DNA of 64,000 nucleotides from Tabrizicola sp. (GCA_016792685.1 JAEULQ010000067.1:1-64000), one strand, 5' to 3'. Shown: positions 8,091-17,767, numbered from the stretch's first letter. Notes: a model not told the origin generated them from the sequence alone. Made by a program: numbers and translations.

Positions 8091-8912
8091 ATGGGTGACG
8101 CATACCACCTGACACCGCAAAGCCTGGTCGGGCGCCGCTTCAGCCCGGATGTCTTCGGTGGCATCCGCATTGCGTTGGTCGGGTTCTGCCCGCCCCCTGC
8201 GGTCTTCGCGGGCTACGCGCAAGAGCGCGTCAGGGACCAGCATTTCATCCATGTCGCGCCCGACAGCGTGCGGATCGTCGCGCATGGGGGACTGCGATTC
8301 CTGTCACTGGCCCATGTCTATGGCGGGCCGGTTTCTTCGGCCACGGTGGAGGAGTTGGCCTATTACGGCATTGACCATGTGCTGGCCTATGGTCTGGCAG
8401 GCGGGCTGGGGGTCGGGGCCGCCATGGGCGCGGCACTGGGCATGGGGGACTTCTACATGGTCAGGGACGCGCTGGCGCAGGACGGGACCACACCGCATTA
8501 CACGCAGGCGCCGGTCATCCCCGCCGACCCTGACCTTGTGCAAGCGGTCGAGGACGGATGGAACGAGCCCGGGCCAATCCAGCCGGTGCGGGCGGCGACC
8601 AATGACGCGATCTACCGCGAGAGCAATGCGATGTTGGACGTGTTCCGCAGCGCAGGTTGCCATGTGGTGAACCTCGACTCGGCGCATCTTTATGCAGCGA
8701 GCCTTGAAAACAGCGCGGGGCGGCGGCTGCGGACCATCCAGTGTGGCGTTGTATCGGACGTCATCGCCTGCGACGGTCGGTCTGAGAGCGCTCTGGCCGA
8801 AATGCTGGCCGAGGGCGCCGAGGGGATCAACCCGCTCGCGCGAACGGGCGAGATCGTGCGGTTCTATGTCGAGACCCTGGCTCCAAGGCTCGCAGCCAAA
8901 TTTCTTAAGTAA
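8091..8912 (+). CDS. Nucleoside phosphorylase superfamily protein
   Basis: A 273-residue protein of the PNP/UDP phosphorylase fold. HVLAYGLAGGLGVGAAMG matches the glycine-rich phosphate/nucleoside site, followed by GDFYMVRDALAQDGTTPHYT. The C-terminal half has SNAMLDVFRSAGCHVVNLDSA, equivalent to the segment with the purine-contacting acid, and CGVVSDVIACDG. Phosphorolysis of a nucleoside in salvage is likely; the base is not determinable. GGAGGAG precedes ATG 8091. The stop codon lies inside the first of two tandem hairpins. Confidence 0.78.
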   Translation: MGDAYHLTPQSLVGRRFSPDVFGGIRIALVGFCPPPAVFAGYAQERVRDQHFIHVAPDSVRIVAHGGLRFLSLAHVYGGPVSSATVEELAYYGIDHVLAYGLAGGLGVGAAMGAALGMGDFYMVRDALAQDGTTPHYTQAPVIPADPDLVQAVEDGWNEPGPIQPVRAATNDAIYRESNAMLDVFRSAGCHVVNLDSAHLYAASLENSAGRRLRTIQCGVVSDVIACDGRSESALAEMLAEGAEGINPLARTGEIVRFYVETLAPRLAAKFLK

Positions 8913-8944
8913 GAAATTTGTCAAAATCCTAGCTTAAGGATTTT
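8898..8944. terminator. Tandem A/T-rich hairpins downstream of the phosphorylase gene
   Basis: Two consecutive hairpins: AAATTTCTTA/TAAGAAATTT (8898-8919) and AAAATCCT/AGGATTTT (8923-8944). Their A/T richness stands out in this GC-rich sequence. The first includes the phosphorylase stop codon. The same architecture occurs at 32748-32796. A transcription terminator or 3'-end protector is the likely role; there is no classical U-tract except the TTTT in the second stem. Confidence 0.6.
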
Positions 8945-9062
8945 GGGCCCCGATCCTGACGCGTCTCTCACGATCATTTGTGTCAAGTCGCCTTTTGCCA
9001 TTTGTGCCCGGCGGGATAACTCGCTTTACTGGGGCGGACATACCCTGAAGGGAGCATGAGGC

Positions 9063-10067
9063 ATGGCCGATACGAAGGCGCTGGTGGCGGAAATCGAGGC
9101 GCTGGGCGCGACACTTTCGCAGGCGAAAGCCTCGATCAACCACCGCTTCATCGGGCAGGAAAAGGTCGTGGACCTTGTCCTGGCTTCGCTGCTTTGCGGG
9201 GGGCATGCGCTTCTGGTCGGCCTGCCCGGTCTGGGCAAGACCCGGCTGGTGGACACGCTTGGCACGGTCATGGGGTTGAAGGCCAACCGCATCCAGTTCA
9301 CGCCCGACCTGATGCCGGCCGATATCCTTGGCTCGGAAGTTCTGGAGACGGCGAAGGATGGCAACCGCGCCTTCCGCTTTGTCGAGGGGCCGATTTTCTG
9401 CCAGCTTCTGATGGCGGACGAGATCAACCGGGCCAGCCCCCGGACGCAATCGGCGCTGCTGCAGGCGATGCAGGAGAAGGAAGTGACGATTGCCGGGCAG
9501 CACCGGCCCCTGGGGCGGCCGTTTCATGTGCTGGCGACGCAGAACCCGATCGAGCAGGAGGGGACCTATCCCCTGCCCGAAGCGCAGCTTGACCGCTTCC
9601 TGGTGCAGGTTGATGTGGAGTACCCGACTCGGGCGACCGAGCGGGACATCCTGATCGCGACGACGGGCGCCGAGGAGGCCGAAGCGCATCAGGTCTTCAC
9701 CGCGGATCAGCTGATCGCGGCGCAAGGCGTGATCCGGCGGATGCCAGTGGGCGAGCAGGTGGTCGAGGCAATCCTGGACCTTGTCCGGGCTTGCCGTCCT
9801 GGCGAGCCGGAGGGTCGCGATCTGGCGGATAGCCTTTCCTGGGGCCCGGGGCCGCGGGCGGCGCAGGCCTTGATGCTGACGGTTCGGGCGCGGGCGCTCT
9901 TGGACGGGCGGCTTGCGCCTTCGATCAGCGATGTGGCGGAACTTGCGCAGGCGGTTCTGGTGCATCGGATGGCTTTGTCCTTTGCCGCGCGGGCGCGGGG
10001 CGAGACGCTGGCGAGGATCATCGCCCGGGTCACCAATCGTGTCCTGAAGCTTGAGGCGGCGGCGTGA
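9063..10067 (+). CDS. MoxR family AAA+ ATPase
   Basis: A 334-residue MoxR ATPase. Walker A is GLPGLGKT (residues 53-60), Walker B LLMADE (115-120), and sensor 1 lies in VLATQNPIEQEGTYPLPEAQLDRF. The C-terminal lid carries SWGPGPRAAQALMLTVRARA. MoxR proteins act as chaperone-like ATPases with von Willebrand-type partners in assembling or activating envelope or metal-dependent complexes. GGAGCATGAGGC precedes ATG 9063. It overlaps the next gene by four bases (GTGA) and heads a four-gene operon. Confidence 0.95.
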   Translation: MADTKALVAEIEALGATLSQAKASINHRFIGQEKVVDLVLASLLCGGHALLVGLPGLGKTRLVDTLGTVMGLKANRIQFTPDLMPADILGSEVLETAKDGNRAFRFVEGPIFCQLLMADEINRASPRTQSALLQAMQEKEVTIAGQHRPLGRPFHVLATQNPIEQEGTYPLPEAQLDRFLVQVDVEYPTRATERDILIATTGAEEAEAHQVFTADQLIAAQGVIRRMPVGEQVVEAILDLVRACRPGEPEGRDLADSLSWGPGPRAAQALMLTVRARALLDGRLAPSISDVAELAQAVLVHRMALSFAARARGETLARIIARVTNRVLKLEAAA

Positions 10068-10951
10068 CTGTAGCCGCCTCAAGTCTGAACGGCGACCTCC
10101 GCTCTCGCGCGGAAGCGCTGGGGCAGACCTTGCCGCCCCTGCTGGCCGAGGCCGAGATGCTGGCCTCGACCGTGATGCTGGGCGAGCACGGGCGGCGGCG
10201 GGCGGGGCTGGGGGATGAGTTCTGGCAGTACCGGGCGGCGGGGGCGGGCGATTCGGCGCGGATGATCGACTGGCGGCGTTCGGCGCGGTCGGATGCGCAT
10301 TTCGTGCGGGAACGGGAATGGCAGGCGGCGCAGTCGGTGACGATCTGGGTCGATCCGGCGAAGTCGATGAGCTTTACGGGCGACAAGGGCCGCGCGCCGA
10401 AGTCGGACAGGGCGAAGCTTCTGGCGCTGGCCTTGGCGGTCCTCCTCCTGCGTGGCGGCGAGCGGGTGGGGCTTGCAGGACTGGCCCATCCCCGCGCCGG
10501 GCGGGCACAGCTTTTGCGGCTGGCATCGCGGCTGGCGGGTGAAGCGGAGGCCGAGGAATATGGCGCGCCGGAGACCGAGGGCATGGTCAGCCACGGCCGG
10601 GGCGTGTTCCTGTCGGATTTCCTGGGCGATCTGGCCGGGATCGAGGCCGGGCTGGCGCGGGCTGCGGACCGGGGGGTGAAGGGTGTGCTGATCCAGATCC
10701 TCGACCCTGCTGAGGAGGAGTTCCCGTTTGACGGGCGCACGATCTTTGAATCGATGGGCGGGGGCTTGCGGCATGAGACGCAGCAGGCCGGTGAACTGAG
10801 GTCGCGATATCTGACGCGGCTGGCCGAGCGGAAAGACCGGCTAGCGGGGCTGGCGCGGGCGGTTGGCTGGCATTTCACGACGCATCACACCGGGCATCCG
10901 GCACAGGCGGCACTTCTCTGGGCCTATGCAGCGCTGGAGGGTGGGCGCTGA
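10064..10951 (+). CDS. DUF58 domain-containing protein
   Basis: A 295-residue protein starting at GTG 10064 inside the moxR stop (GTGA overlap). The DUF58 signature is clear: RRAGLGDEFWQYRAAGAGD then RMIDWRRSARSDAHFVRERE (about residues 44-86). The downstream part has a von Willebrand-like fold with VTIWVDPAKSM. DUF58 proteins are the usual partner of MoxR ATPases; the molecular activity is not established. No membrane segment is evident. It ends one base into the next gene. Confidence 0.92.
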   Translation: MTVAASSLNGDLRSRAEALGQTLPPLLAEAEMLASTVMLGEHGRRRAGLGDEFWQYRAAGAGDSARMIDWRRSARSDAHFVREREWQAAQSVTIWVDPAKSMSFTGDKGRAPKSDRAKLLALALAVLLLRGGERVGLAGLAHPRAGRAQLLRLASRLAGEAEAEEYGAPETEGMVSHGRGVFLSDFLGDLAGIEAGLARAADRGVKGVLIQILDPAEEEFPFDGRTIFESMGGGLRHETQQAGELRSRYLTRLAERKDRLAGLARAVGWHFTTHHTGHPAQAALLWAYAALEGGR

Positions 10952-13722
10952 TGTTCATGATCGGGCCCATCGGCTTTGCGGTCCCTTGGCTGCTGACGGC
11001 GCTGATCGCGTTGCCTGTCCTCTGGTTCCTGTTGCGGGCCGTACCGCCTGCGCCGATCCGCCGGCGGTTTCCGGGCGTGGCGCTGCTTCTGGGGCTGAAG
11101 GACGAGGATGCCGAGACCGACAAGACGCCATGGTGGCTTTTGCTTCTGCGGATGCTTGCGGTCGCGGCGGCGATCATTGGCTTTGCCGGGCCGATCCTGA
11201 ACCCGGATGTCCGGGTGGCGGGGACGGGCCCCTTGCTGGTCGTCGTCGATGGCAGCTGGGCGGACGCCCGCGACTGGCCGCGCCGGGTCGAGAAGATCGA
11301 GGCCCTGATCGAAGAGGCGGGCGCCGAGGGGCGGCCCGTGGCGCTTGTCCGGCTGACGGATGTGCCCGACGCGGTAGAGTTCCAGACCGCGGAGGCCTGG
11401 GCGGGCCGGGCGGCGGGGCTGCAGCCGCAAGCCTGGGCGCCGGTCCTGGACGATTGGGCAGAGGCCCTGCCGGAGGGGCAGTTCGAGACGGTGTGGCTTT
11501 CGGATGGGCTGGATCATCCGGGACGCGCGGCGCTTCTGGAGGCGTTGCAGGCGCGGGGGGGCGTGCGGGTGATCGAAAGCCAGCGCGTGGTTCTGGGCCT
11601 GCACCCTGCTGTGTTCGAGGACGGCCGGATCGTCATTGCCGCTCAACGGATGCCGGTGGCCGATGCGGTCAGCGTCGAGGTGATCGCGCGCGGTCCGGAT
11701 CCGGCGGGCATCGAGCGCGAACTGGCTCGGGTCAGTCTGACCTTCCCTTCGGGTGTGGCACGCGGCGAGGCCGAGCTTGATCTGCCACCTGAGCTGCGCA
11801 ACCGGATCACGCGCTTCGAGCTTGAGGCCGCACGCACGGCGGGGGCCGTAAGCCTGACAGACGACAGCCTGAAGCGCCGGAAGGTCGCCCTGATCGCGGC
11901 CGGGCCGGATCAGGAGGGGCTGCAGCTCTTGTCGCCGCTGCACTATTTGCGTCAGGCCCTGGAGCCGGTGGCCGAGATCGTCGAAGGCAGTCTGACCGAG
12001 GTCCTGCTGGCCAATCCGGACGTGGTGGTGCTTGCAGATGTCGCGCGCCTGACCCAGGCCGAGACGGACGCAGCGCTCGAGTGGCTGGAGAAGGGCGGGC
12101 TTCTGCTGCGCTTTGCCGGGCCAAGGCTTGCAGGCAGCGACGTCAGCCGGATCGAGGAAGACCCGCTGATGCCGGTCCGCCTGCGCGAAGGCGGACGCAC
12201 GGTCGGCGGCGCGATGAGCTGGGGCGAGCCCAAGGCGCTCGCGCCCTTTGCGGAAGGCTCGCCCTTCTTCGGGCTGGTCGCGCCTTCGGACGTGGTGGTG
12301 CGCGCGCAGGTGCTGGCGCAGCCGGATCCCGAGCTGACGGACCGCACGATTGCCGCACTGGACGATGGCACGCCGCTTGTGACCCGCAAGGCAGTGGGCG
12401 AGGGCCAGGTTGTGCTGGTCCATGTGACGGCCAATGCGGAATGGTCATCGCTGCCGTTGTCCGGGCTGTTCGTGCAGATGCTGGAACGGCTGGCAGTCTC
12501 GACCCGCGCGGCGCGGCCCGAAGCGGGGGATCTTGCAGGGCTGACCTGGGTGCCGGAAATGGTGCTGGATGCCTTTGGGCAGGCCTCTGACGCGGGCGAG
12601 CTTGCCGGCGTCGCGGGCGAGGAGCTGGCCAAGGCGATGACCGGCGGACCGAGCCCGGCTTTGCCGCCCGGGCTTTATGCCGGCGCGGACCGGCGGGTAG
12701 CGCTGAATGTGCTTGGGCCAGAGACCGAGCTTCTGGCCGCCGACTGGCCGCAATCGGTATCGGTCGAGGGGCTCGAAGGTCGCGAGGCACAGGCGCTGAA
12801 AGGGCAGTTCCTGACCGCGGCCCTGGCGTTCTTGCTGGCGGACGTGCTGGCCGCGCTTTGGGTTGCGGGGCGGCTCACCGGTCTGCGCCGGGGAATGGTG
12901 GTCGTGCTTCTGGGCCTGATGCCCATGGGCGAGGCCCGCGCACAGGAAACCGCCCTGCCTGACGATGTCCGGGCGCTGGAGGCGACGACGGCCGTGGTGC
13001 TGGCCTATGTGCTGACGGGTGATCCGAGGGTGGACGAGCTTTCGCACGCGGGGCTGCTTGGACTGAGCGACAAGCTGTGGCAACGCACTTCGATCGAGCC
13101 GATGATGCCGATCGGCGTGGATATTGAAACGGATGAGTTGGCCTTCTTCCCGTTCCTCTACTGGCCGGTGACGGCAGGTGCGGAGCAGCCTTCGCCCGAG
13201 GCCTATGCGAGGCTCAACCAGTATCTGCGGACCGGCGGGATGATCCTGTTCGACACGCGCGATGCGGATGTGGCGGGCTTTGGCGGCGGGACGCCGGAAG
13301 GTCAGGCGCTGCAGCTGATCGCCTCGGGTCTGGACATCCCGCCGCTGGAACCGATGCCGTCAGACCATGTGCTGACCCGGACCTTCTATCTTTTGCAGGA
13401 ATTCCCCGGTCGCCATCCGCGCGGGGCGATCTGGGTCGAGGCCGCGCCTCTGGCCGAGGAAGAGGCGGCTGAGGGCATGCCGTTCCGAAACCTCAACGAC
13501 GGGGTGACGCCGGTGGTGATCGGCGGCAACGATTGGGCGGCGGCCTGGGCGGTGGATGGTTCAGGCGTGCCCCTGCTGCCGGTGGGTCGCGGCTTTGCCG
13601 GCGAGCAGCAGCGCGAGATCGCCTATCGGTTCGGGGTCAACCTGATCATGCATGTGCTGACCGGTAACTATAAGTCGGATCAGGTGCATGTGCCGGCGCT
13701 TTTGGAAAGGCTGGGCCAATGA
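10951..13722 (+). CDS. BatA/DUF4159 domain-containing membrane protein
   Basis: A 923-residue protein. The N-terminus has two membrane segments (about residues 10-28 and 62-82) around the BatA-type motif IRRRFPGVALLLGLKDEDAE. The middle has a von Willebrand-like/aerotolerance-type region. A hydrophobic pair around 620-640 and 648-665 follows, then a C-terminal DUF4159 domain from about residue 670 (ALEATTAVVLAYVLTGDPRVDELS... and the later YLRTGGMILFDTRDAD). It is probably anchored in the inner membrane with large domains outside. It overlaps the next gene by four bases (ATGA). Confidence 0.88.
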   Translation: MFMIGPIGFAVPWLLTALIALPVLWFLLRAVPPAPIRRRFPGVALLLGLKDEDAETDKTPWWLLLLRMLAVAAAIIGFAGPILNPDVRVAGTGPLLVVVDGSWADARDWPRRVEKIEALIEEAGAEGRPVALVRLTDVPDAVEFQTAEAWAGRAAGLQPQAWAPVLDDWAEALPEGQFETVWLSDGLDHPGRAALLEALQARGGVRVIESQRVVLGLHPAVFEDGRIVIAAQRMPVADAVSVEVIARGPDPAGIERELARVSLTFPSGVARGEAELDLPPELRNRITRFELEAARTAGAVSLTDDSLKRRKVALIAAGPDQEGLQLLSPLHYLRQALEPVAEIVEGSLTEVLLANPDVVVLADVARLTQAETDAALEWLEKGGLLLRFAGPRLAGSDVSRIEEDPLMPVRLREGGRTVGGAMSWGEPKALAPFAEGSPFFGLVAPSDVVVRAQVLAQPDPELTDRTIAALDDGTPLVTRKAVGEGQVVLVHVTANAEWSSLPLSGLFVQMLERLAVSTRAARPEAGDLAGLTWVPEMVLDAFGQASDAGELAGVAGEELAKAMTGGPSPALPPGLYAGADRRVALNVLGPETELLAADWPQSVSVEGLEGREAQALKGQFLTAALAFLLADVLAALWVAGRLTGLRRGMVVVLLGLMPMGEARAQETALPDDVRALEATTAVVLAYVLTGDPRVDELSHAGLLGLSDKLWQRTSIEPMMPIGVDIETDELAFFPFLYWPVTAGAEQPSPEAYARLNQYLRTGGMILFDTRDADVAGFGGGTPEGQALQLIASGLDIPPLEPMPSDHVLTRTFYLLQEFPGRHPRGAIWVEAAPLAEEEAAEGMPFRNLNDGVTPVVIGGNDWAAAWAVDGSGVPLLPVGRGFAGEQQREIAYRFGVNLIMHVLTGNYKSDQVHVPALLERLGQ

Positions 13723-15788
13723 TGGCGTCGGTGGTCTTTGCGCCCCTGGTCGGCTGGCCGCTGATCCTTGCGCTTGCCGTGCTTGCGGTGGTCTTGGTCG
13801 GGTTGGCCCTGTGGCGCGGCCTTGTGGGCTGGTGGCTGCGGGCGCTTGGGTTTGCGGCCCTTCTGGCGGCGCTGGCCAATCCGGCCCTGCAGCAGGAAGA
13901 GCGGGCGAACCTCAGCGATATCGTGATCCTGGTCGTCGATGAAAGTGCCAGCCAGGGTCTTGGCGACCGGCGAGCCCAGTCCGAGGCGGCGGTTGCCGCC
14001 GTCGAGGCGGAAATCGCGGGCCTGCCCAATACCGAGCTGCGCATTCACCGGGTTGGCGATGGGGCCGAGGATGCGGGTACGCTGGCCCTGACCGCTTTGG
14101 CCGAGGCGCTGGCCGAAGAGCCGCGTGCCCGCGTCGCCGGGGCGATCCTGATCACCGATGGGCGGGTCCATGACCTTGGGCTGGTGCCAAACCTGCCCGC
14201 GCCGCTGCAGGTGCTGCTGACGGGACGCGAGGCCGACTGGGACCGGCGGATCGTGGTAAAGAATGCGCCGGCCTTTGCCATCATCGGCGAGGAGTTCAAG
14301 CTGGACCTGCGCATCGAGGACATCGGTGCCGCCCCTGCCGGGCAGGATCAGGTGGACCTCACGATCTCGATCGACGCCGAGCCGCCGGCTACCTACCGGG
14401 TACTTCTGAACGAGGATCTCGAGCTTCCGGTGACTCTGCCGCATGGCGGAGCGAACGTGTTGCAGTTTTCGGTCGCGCCGGTCGAGGGCGAGCTCACGGA
14501 CCGCAACAACGCGATGGCGGTGCAGATCAACGGGGTGCGGGACCGGCTGCGGGTGCTTCTGGTCTCGGGCGAGCCGCATGCGGGCGAAAGGGTCTGGCGC
14601 AACCTTCTGAAATCGGATGCGGCGGTGGATCTGGTGCATTTCACCATCCTGCGGCCGCCGGAAAAGCAGGACGGGGTGCCGGTCGACGAGCTTTCCCTGA
14701 TCGCTTTCCCGACGCGGGAGCTTTTCGTCGAGAAGATCAAGGAATTCGACCTGATCATCTTCGACCGCTACCGGATGCGGGGCATCCTGCCGATGTCCTA
14801 TATCGAGAATGTGGTGAATTACGTCCGGAAAGGCGGGACCGTGCTGGTCGCGGCGGGGCCGGAATTCGGGGCGGTGGACAGTCTTTACCGCTCGCCCCTG
14901 GCCGAGATCCTGCCGGTGGCGCCCACGGCGCAAGTGATCGAGGAAGGCTTCCGTCCGGCCCTGACAGAGCTTGGCCGTCGCCATCCGGTGACCGAAGGCC
15001 TTGAGGCCGAAGCGCCGGAGGGTGGCTGGGGCCGGTGGTTCCGGCTGGTCGAGGTCGAACAGCTGGACGGTCAGGTGCTGATGTCGGGGCCCTACGACCT
15101 GCCCCTTCTGGTGCTGAACCGGGTAGATCAGGGCCGGGTCGCGGTGCTGGCTTCGGACCATGCCTGGCTCTGGGGCCGGGGCTATGAGGGGGGCGGGCCG
15201 CAGCTGGAGCTTTTGCGGCGGCTGGCGCACTGGATGCTGAAAGAGCCTGAGCTTGAAGAAGAGACGCTGACGGCCGAGGTCGAGGGCGAGGCCATGGTGA
15301 TCACCCGCCGCTCAATGCTCGAGGAAGCGCCGGGACCGGTGACCATCACCGGGCCAGACGGGGCAGAAGTGGTGGTCGAGATGCCGCAGGTCAGTCCGGG
15401 CAAGTACCAGGCCGCCTGGCAGGCACCGGCGCTGGGGCTTTACCGGCTCGAGCAGGGCGATCTGGTGCGGGTCATCGCCGTGGGACCGGCCACGCCGCGC
15501 GAATTCGTCGAGACCCTGGCTTCGGGCAATGAATTGCAGCCGCTTGCCGAAGGCACTCTGGGCGGCGTGACGCGGCTTGAGGACGGGATGCCGGACATCC
15601 GCGCTGTCAGCGCGGGCCGTCCGGCGCTGGGTCGGGGCTGGATCGGGGTGACGCCGCGTGCGGCCTACCTGACAACGGATGTCAACGTTGCCGCGCTGTT
15701 GCCCGCATGGGCCTGGCTTCTGATCGCGGCGGGGCTTTCGCTGGCGGCCTGGCTGATCGAAGGGCGGAAGGGCGCGAAAGCGGTCTGA
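13719..15788 (+). CDS. Membrane protein with class I glutamine amidotransferase-like domain
   Basis: A 689-residue protein. Two N-terminal membrane helices (about 8-31 and 37-54) are followed by a von Willebrand-like stretch (DIVILVVDESASQGLGDRR). The central region holds a GATase1-like fold (LRVLLVSGEPHAGERVWRNL ... GTVLVAAGPEFGAV) and a last membrane helix lies near residues 652-674. No catalytic Cys is apparent in the GATase-like domain, so it is probably a binding domain. It is the distal gene of the MoxR operon and likely works with the upstream BatA/DUF4159 protein in the membrane. Confidence 0.83.
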   Translation: MMASVVFAPLVGWPLILALAVLAVVLVGLALWRGLVGWWLRALGFAALLAALANPALQQEERANLSDIVILVVDESASQGLGDRRAQSEAAVAAVEAEIAGLPNTELRIHRVGDGAEDAGTLALTALAEALAEEPRARVAGAILITDGRVHDLGLVPNLPAPLQVLLTGREADWDRRIVVKNAPAFAIIGEEFKLDLRIEDIGAAPAGQDQVDLTISIDAEPPATYRVLLNEDLELPVTLPHGGANVLQFSVAPVEGELTDRNNAMAVQINGVRDRLRVLLVSGEPHAGERVWRNLLKSDAAVDLVHFTILRPPEKQDGVPVDELSLIAFPTRELFVEKIKEFDLIIFDRYRMRGILPMSYIENVVNYVRKGGTVLVAAGPEFGAVDSLYRSPLAEILPVAPTAQVIEEGFRPALTELGRRHPVTEGLEAEAPEGGWGRWFRLVEVEQLDGQVLMSGPYDLPLLVLNRVDQGRVAVLASDHAWLWGRGYEGGGPQLELLRRLAHWMLKEPELEEETLTAEVEGEAMVITRRSMLEEAPGPVTITGPDGAEVVVEMPQVSPGKYQAAWQAPALGLYRLEQGDLVRVIAVGPATPREFVETLASGNELQPLAEGTLGGVTRLEDGMPDIRAVSAGRPALGRGWIGVTPRAAYLTTDVNVAALLPAWAWLLIAAGLSLAAWLIEGRKGAKAV

Positions 15789-15865
15789 CGGCGCGCGCCC
15801 GGAAGTCGTTGGCCCGAATCGCCGGACTTGTCATGCTTTCCGGAACCAAGTCGGGAGGCTGTGCG

Positions 15866-17116
15866 ATGTCGGATGTCGATGTGGTGATCGTAGGGGCCGG
15901 CTGCGCCGGGCTTGCTGCTGCAAAGCGGTTGCGTGAGGCCGGCGTTTCCTTTCGGGTTTTGGAGGCGATGGACCGGATCGGGGGGCGGGCCTGGACGACC
16001 TCGGCCGACTTTGGTGTGCCCTTCGACATCGGCTGCGCCTGGTTGCATGCGGCGGACCGGAACCCGTTCTACCCCGAGGCACAGGCGGCGGGATGGACGC
16101 TGCAGTATCACGACATGGGGCTTGATCATCTGTGGTTCGGCAAACGGCGCGCGACGCCTGAACAGATGGCGGCGGAACGCCGGGCCGAAGTCGAGCTTGC
16201 CGCCTGCATCGAGCGGCACAAGGGGGAAAGCGACCGGCTGTCGACCCTGGTCGAGGCCTGCCATTCGCTTCGGGTCAGCGCAACCTTTGCCGGGCCGATG
16301 GATTTCGGCGCGGATGACGACGAGATCAGCGTGACCGACTACCGCAGCGCGGCCGAGCTTGACCCGAACTATTTCACCAAGGAAGGCTATGGCGCGCTGA
16401 TCCACCGTTGGGGCGCGGATGTGCCAGTCACTCTGTCAACGCCAGTGAAGCGCATCCGCTGGGACGGGCCGGGGGTCGAGGTCGAGTCCTCGAAGGGCAC
16501 AATTCGGGCGAAGGCGGTGATCGTCACTGTCTCGACCGGCGTCCTGGCCTTCGAGGACATCGCCTTCACGCCTGATCTGCCCGAAGGTCATCAGGAAGCG
16601 ATCCACGACCTGCCGATGGGTCTGCTGACCAAGATCCCCGTGCAGGTCGAGGGCACCAGGCTGGGCTTGAAGCCCTTTGACGATGTGCTGATCGAGCGCA
16701 ACGCCCGCCATGACCTGTATTTCCTGGCTTTCCCGTTCGATCTGGACCTGATGGTCGGCTTTGTGGGCGGCGACTTCGCCTGGGAGATGGAAGCCGCCGG
16801 GCGCGCGGCTGCGGTGGATTTCGTCACCGACCGCCTGGTCGACTGCTTCGGATCGCAGGCCCGCAAGGCGGTGCGCCGGGGGGCCATGACGAACTGGGGG
16901 GGCGAGCGGCATGTCCGGGGTGGCTATGCGGCGGCGCGGCCCGGGAAGGCCCATGCGCGGGACGTGCTGGGCCAGCCAGTGGCCGAGCGGATCTGGTTTG
17001 CGGGCGAGGCTTTGGCAGGCGGGCTGAAACAGACGGCGGCGGGAGCGCGGCTTTCGGGCGATGCGGTGGCTGGACGGGTCAGTTCATGGCTCGCGCATCA
17101 GAATGACGGCGCGTGA
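15866..17116 (+). CDS. FAD-dependent amine oxidase family protein
   Basis: A 416-residue flavoprotein. The dinucleotide-binding VIVGAGCAGLAAAKRL is at residues 7-22, followed by RIGGRAWTT, the second FAD contact of the monoamine/polyamine oxidase family. The C-terminal FAD motif is RIWFAGEALAGGLKQTAAGARLSGDAVA. It should oxidise an amine, with the substrate unknown. ATG 15866 has GGGAGG upstream; the longer frame to 15707 overlaps the previous gene. Its last 33 bases overlap the 3' end of the convergent DUF599 gene. Confidence 0.9.
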   Translation: MSDVDVVIVGAGCAGLAAAKRLREAGVSFRVLEAMDRIGGRAWTTSADFGVPFDIGCAWLHAADRNPFYPEAQAAGWTLQYHDMGLDHLWFGKRRATPEQMAAERRAEVELAACIERHKGESDRLSTLVEACHSLRVSATFAGPMDFGADDDEISVTDYRSAAELDPNYFTKEGYGALIHRWGADVPVTLSTPVKRIRWDGPGVEVESSKGTIRAKAVIVTVSTGVLAFEDIAFTPDLPEGHQEAIHDLPMGLLTKIPVQVEGTRLGLKPFDDVLIERNARHDLYFLAFPFDLDLMVGFVGGDFAWEMEAAGRAAAVDFVTDRLVDCFGSQARKAVRRGAMTNWGGERHVRGGYAAARPGKAHARDVLGQPVAERIWFAGEALAGGLKQTAAGARLSGDAVAGRVSSWLAHQNDGA

Positions 17117-17767
17117 GGTCGAGGCGAACTCGCGGCGCAGAAGCACGCCCGTGGCCAGCACCGTGCCTGCCAGAAAGCCCCATGGACCGAGAAGCCAGCC
17201 AATGGCTGCCAGCGCGAAATAGATCGACCGGAGGCCCCGGTTGAAGCTTTTTGCCGCGGAGATGTTGATCTCGGCAGCCTGGCCCGCACGATGGAAGGCC
17301 AGGGGATCGGCCGGATCGTTGGGGACTGCGGCCATCAGGATCGAGCAATAACCGAAAAGCCGGTGCGCCCAGACGAACTTGAGCAGCGCATTGGCAAGGA
17401 AACCGATCACCGGCAGCATCCGAAGCGCGACATCGGGTCCCGTGCCGGAAAGCGGGAGTTCGTCGGTCAGGCGCTGGACGGCGGTGGCATTGCCGATCAC
17501 CGCGATGCCGCCGCCGATGGCGATCATGCAGGCGGAAGCGAAGAAGGCCGTGCCCTGGCGGAGGCTGTCGATCAGCGTGGCGTCGAAGATGCGCGGCTGT
17601 CGGGTGACGAAGGTCCGCATCCAGTCGCGGCGGTAGTCCTGCATCAGAAGCGAGACCGAGGGACGTGCGCGGGGCGGATGCTCGATGAACCAGCCGGAGA
17701 GGAGCCAGGCTGAGACCAGAGCAACAAGCATGATGAGATCAAGCGAGGGGATGGCGCCAAGGGTCAT
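17084..17767 (-). CDS. DUF599 domain-containing membrane protein
   Basis: A 227-residue protein with four or more membrane helices: near residues 8-28, 73-98, 115-135 and 185-215. The signature MQDYRRDWMRTFVTRQPRIFDATLIDSL, with the downstream FFASACMIAIGGGIAVIGN, identifies DUF599, a family without known function. ATG 17767 is selected because the upstream extension is proline/arginine-rich and non-conserved. The gene ends 33 bases inside the convergent amine oxidase. Confidence 0.88.
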   Translation of the reverse strand: MTLGAIPSLDLIMLVALVSAWLLSGWFIEHPPRARPSVSLLMQDYRRDWMRTFVTRQPRIFDATLIDSLRQGTAFFASACMIAIGGGIAVIGNATAVQRLTDELPLSGTGPDVALRMLPVIGFLANALLKFVWAHRLFGYCSILMAAVPNDPADPLAFHRAGQAAEINISAAKSFNRGLRSIYFALAAIGWLLGPWGFLAGTVLATGVLLRREFASTSRAVILMREP

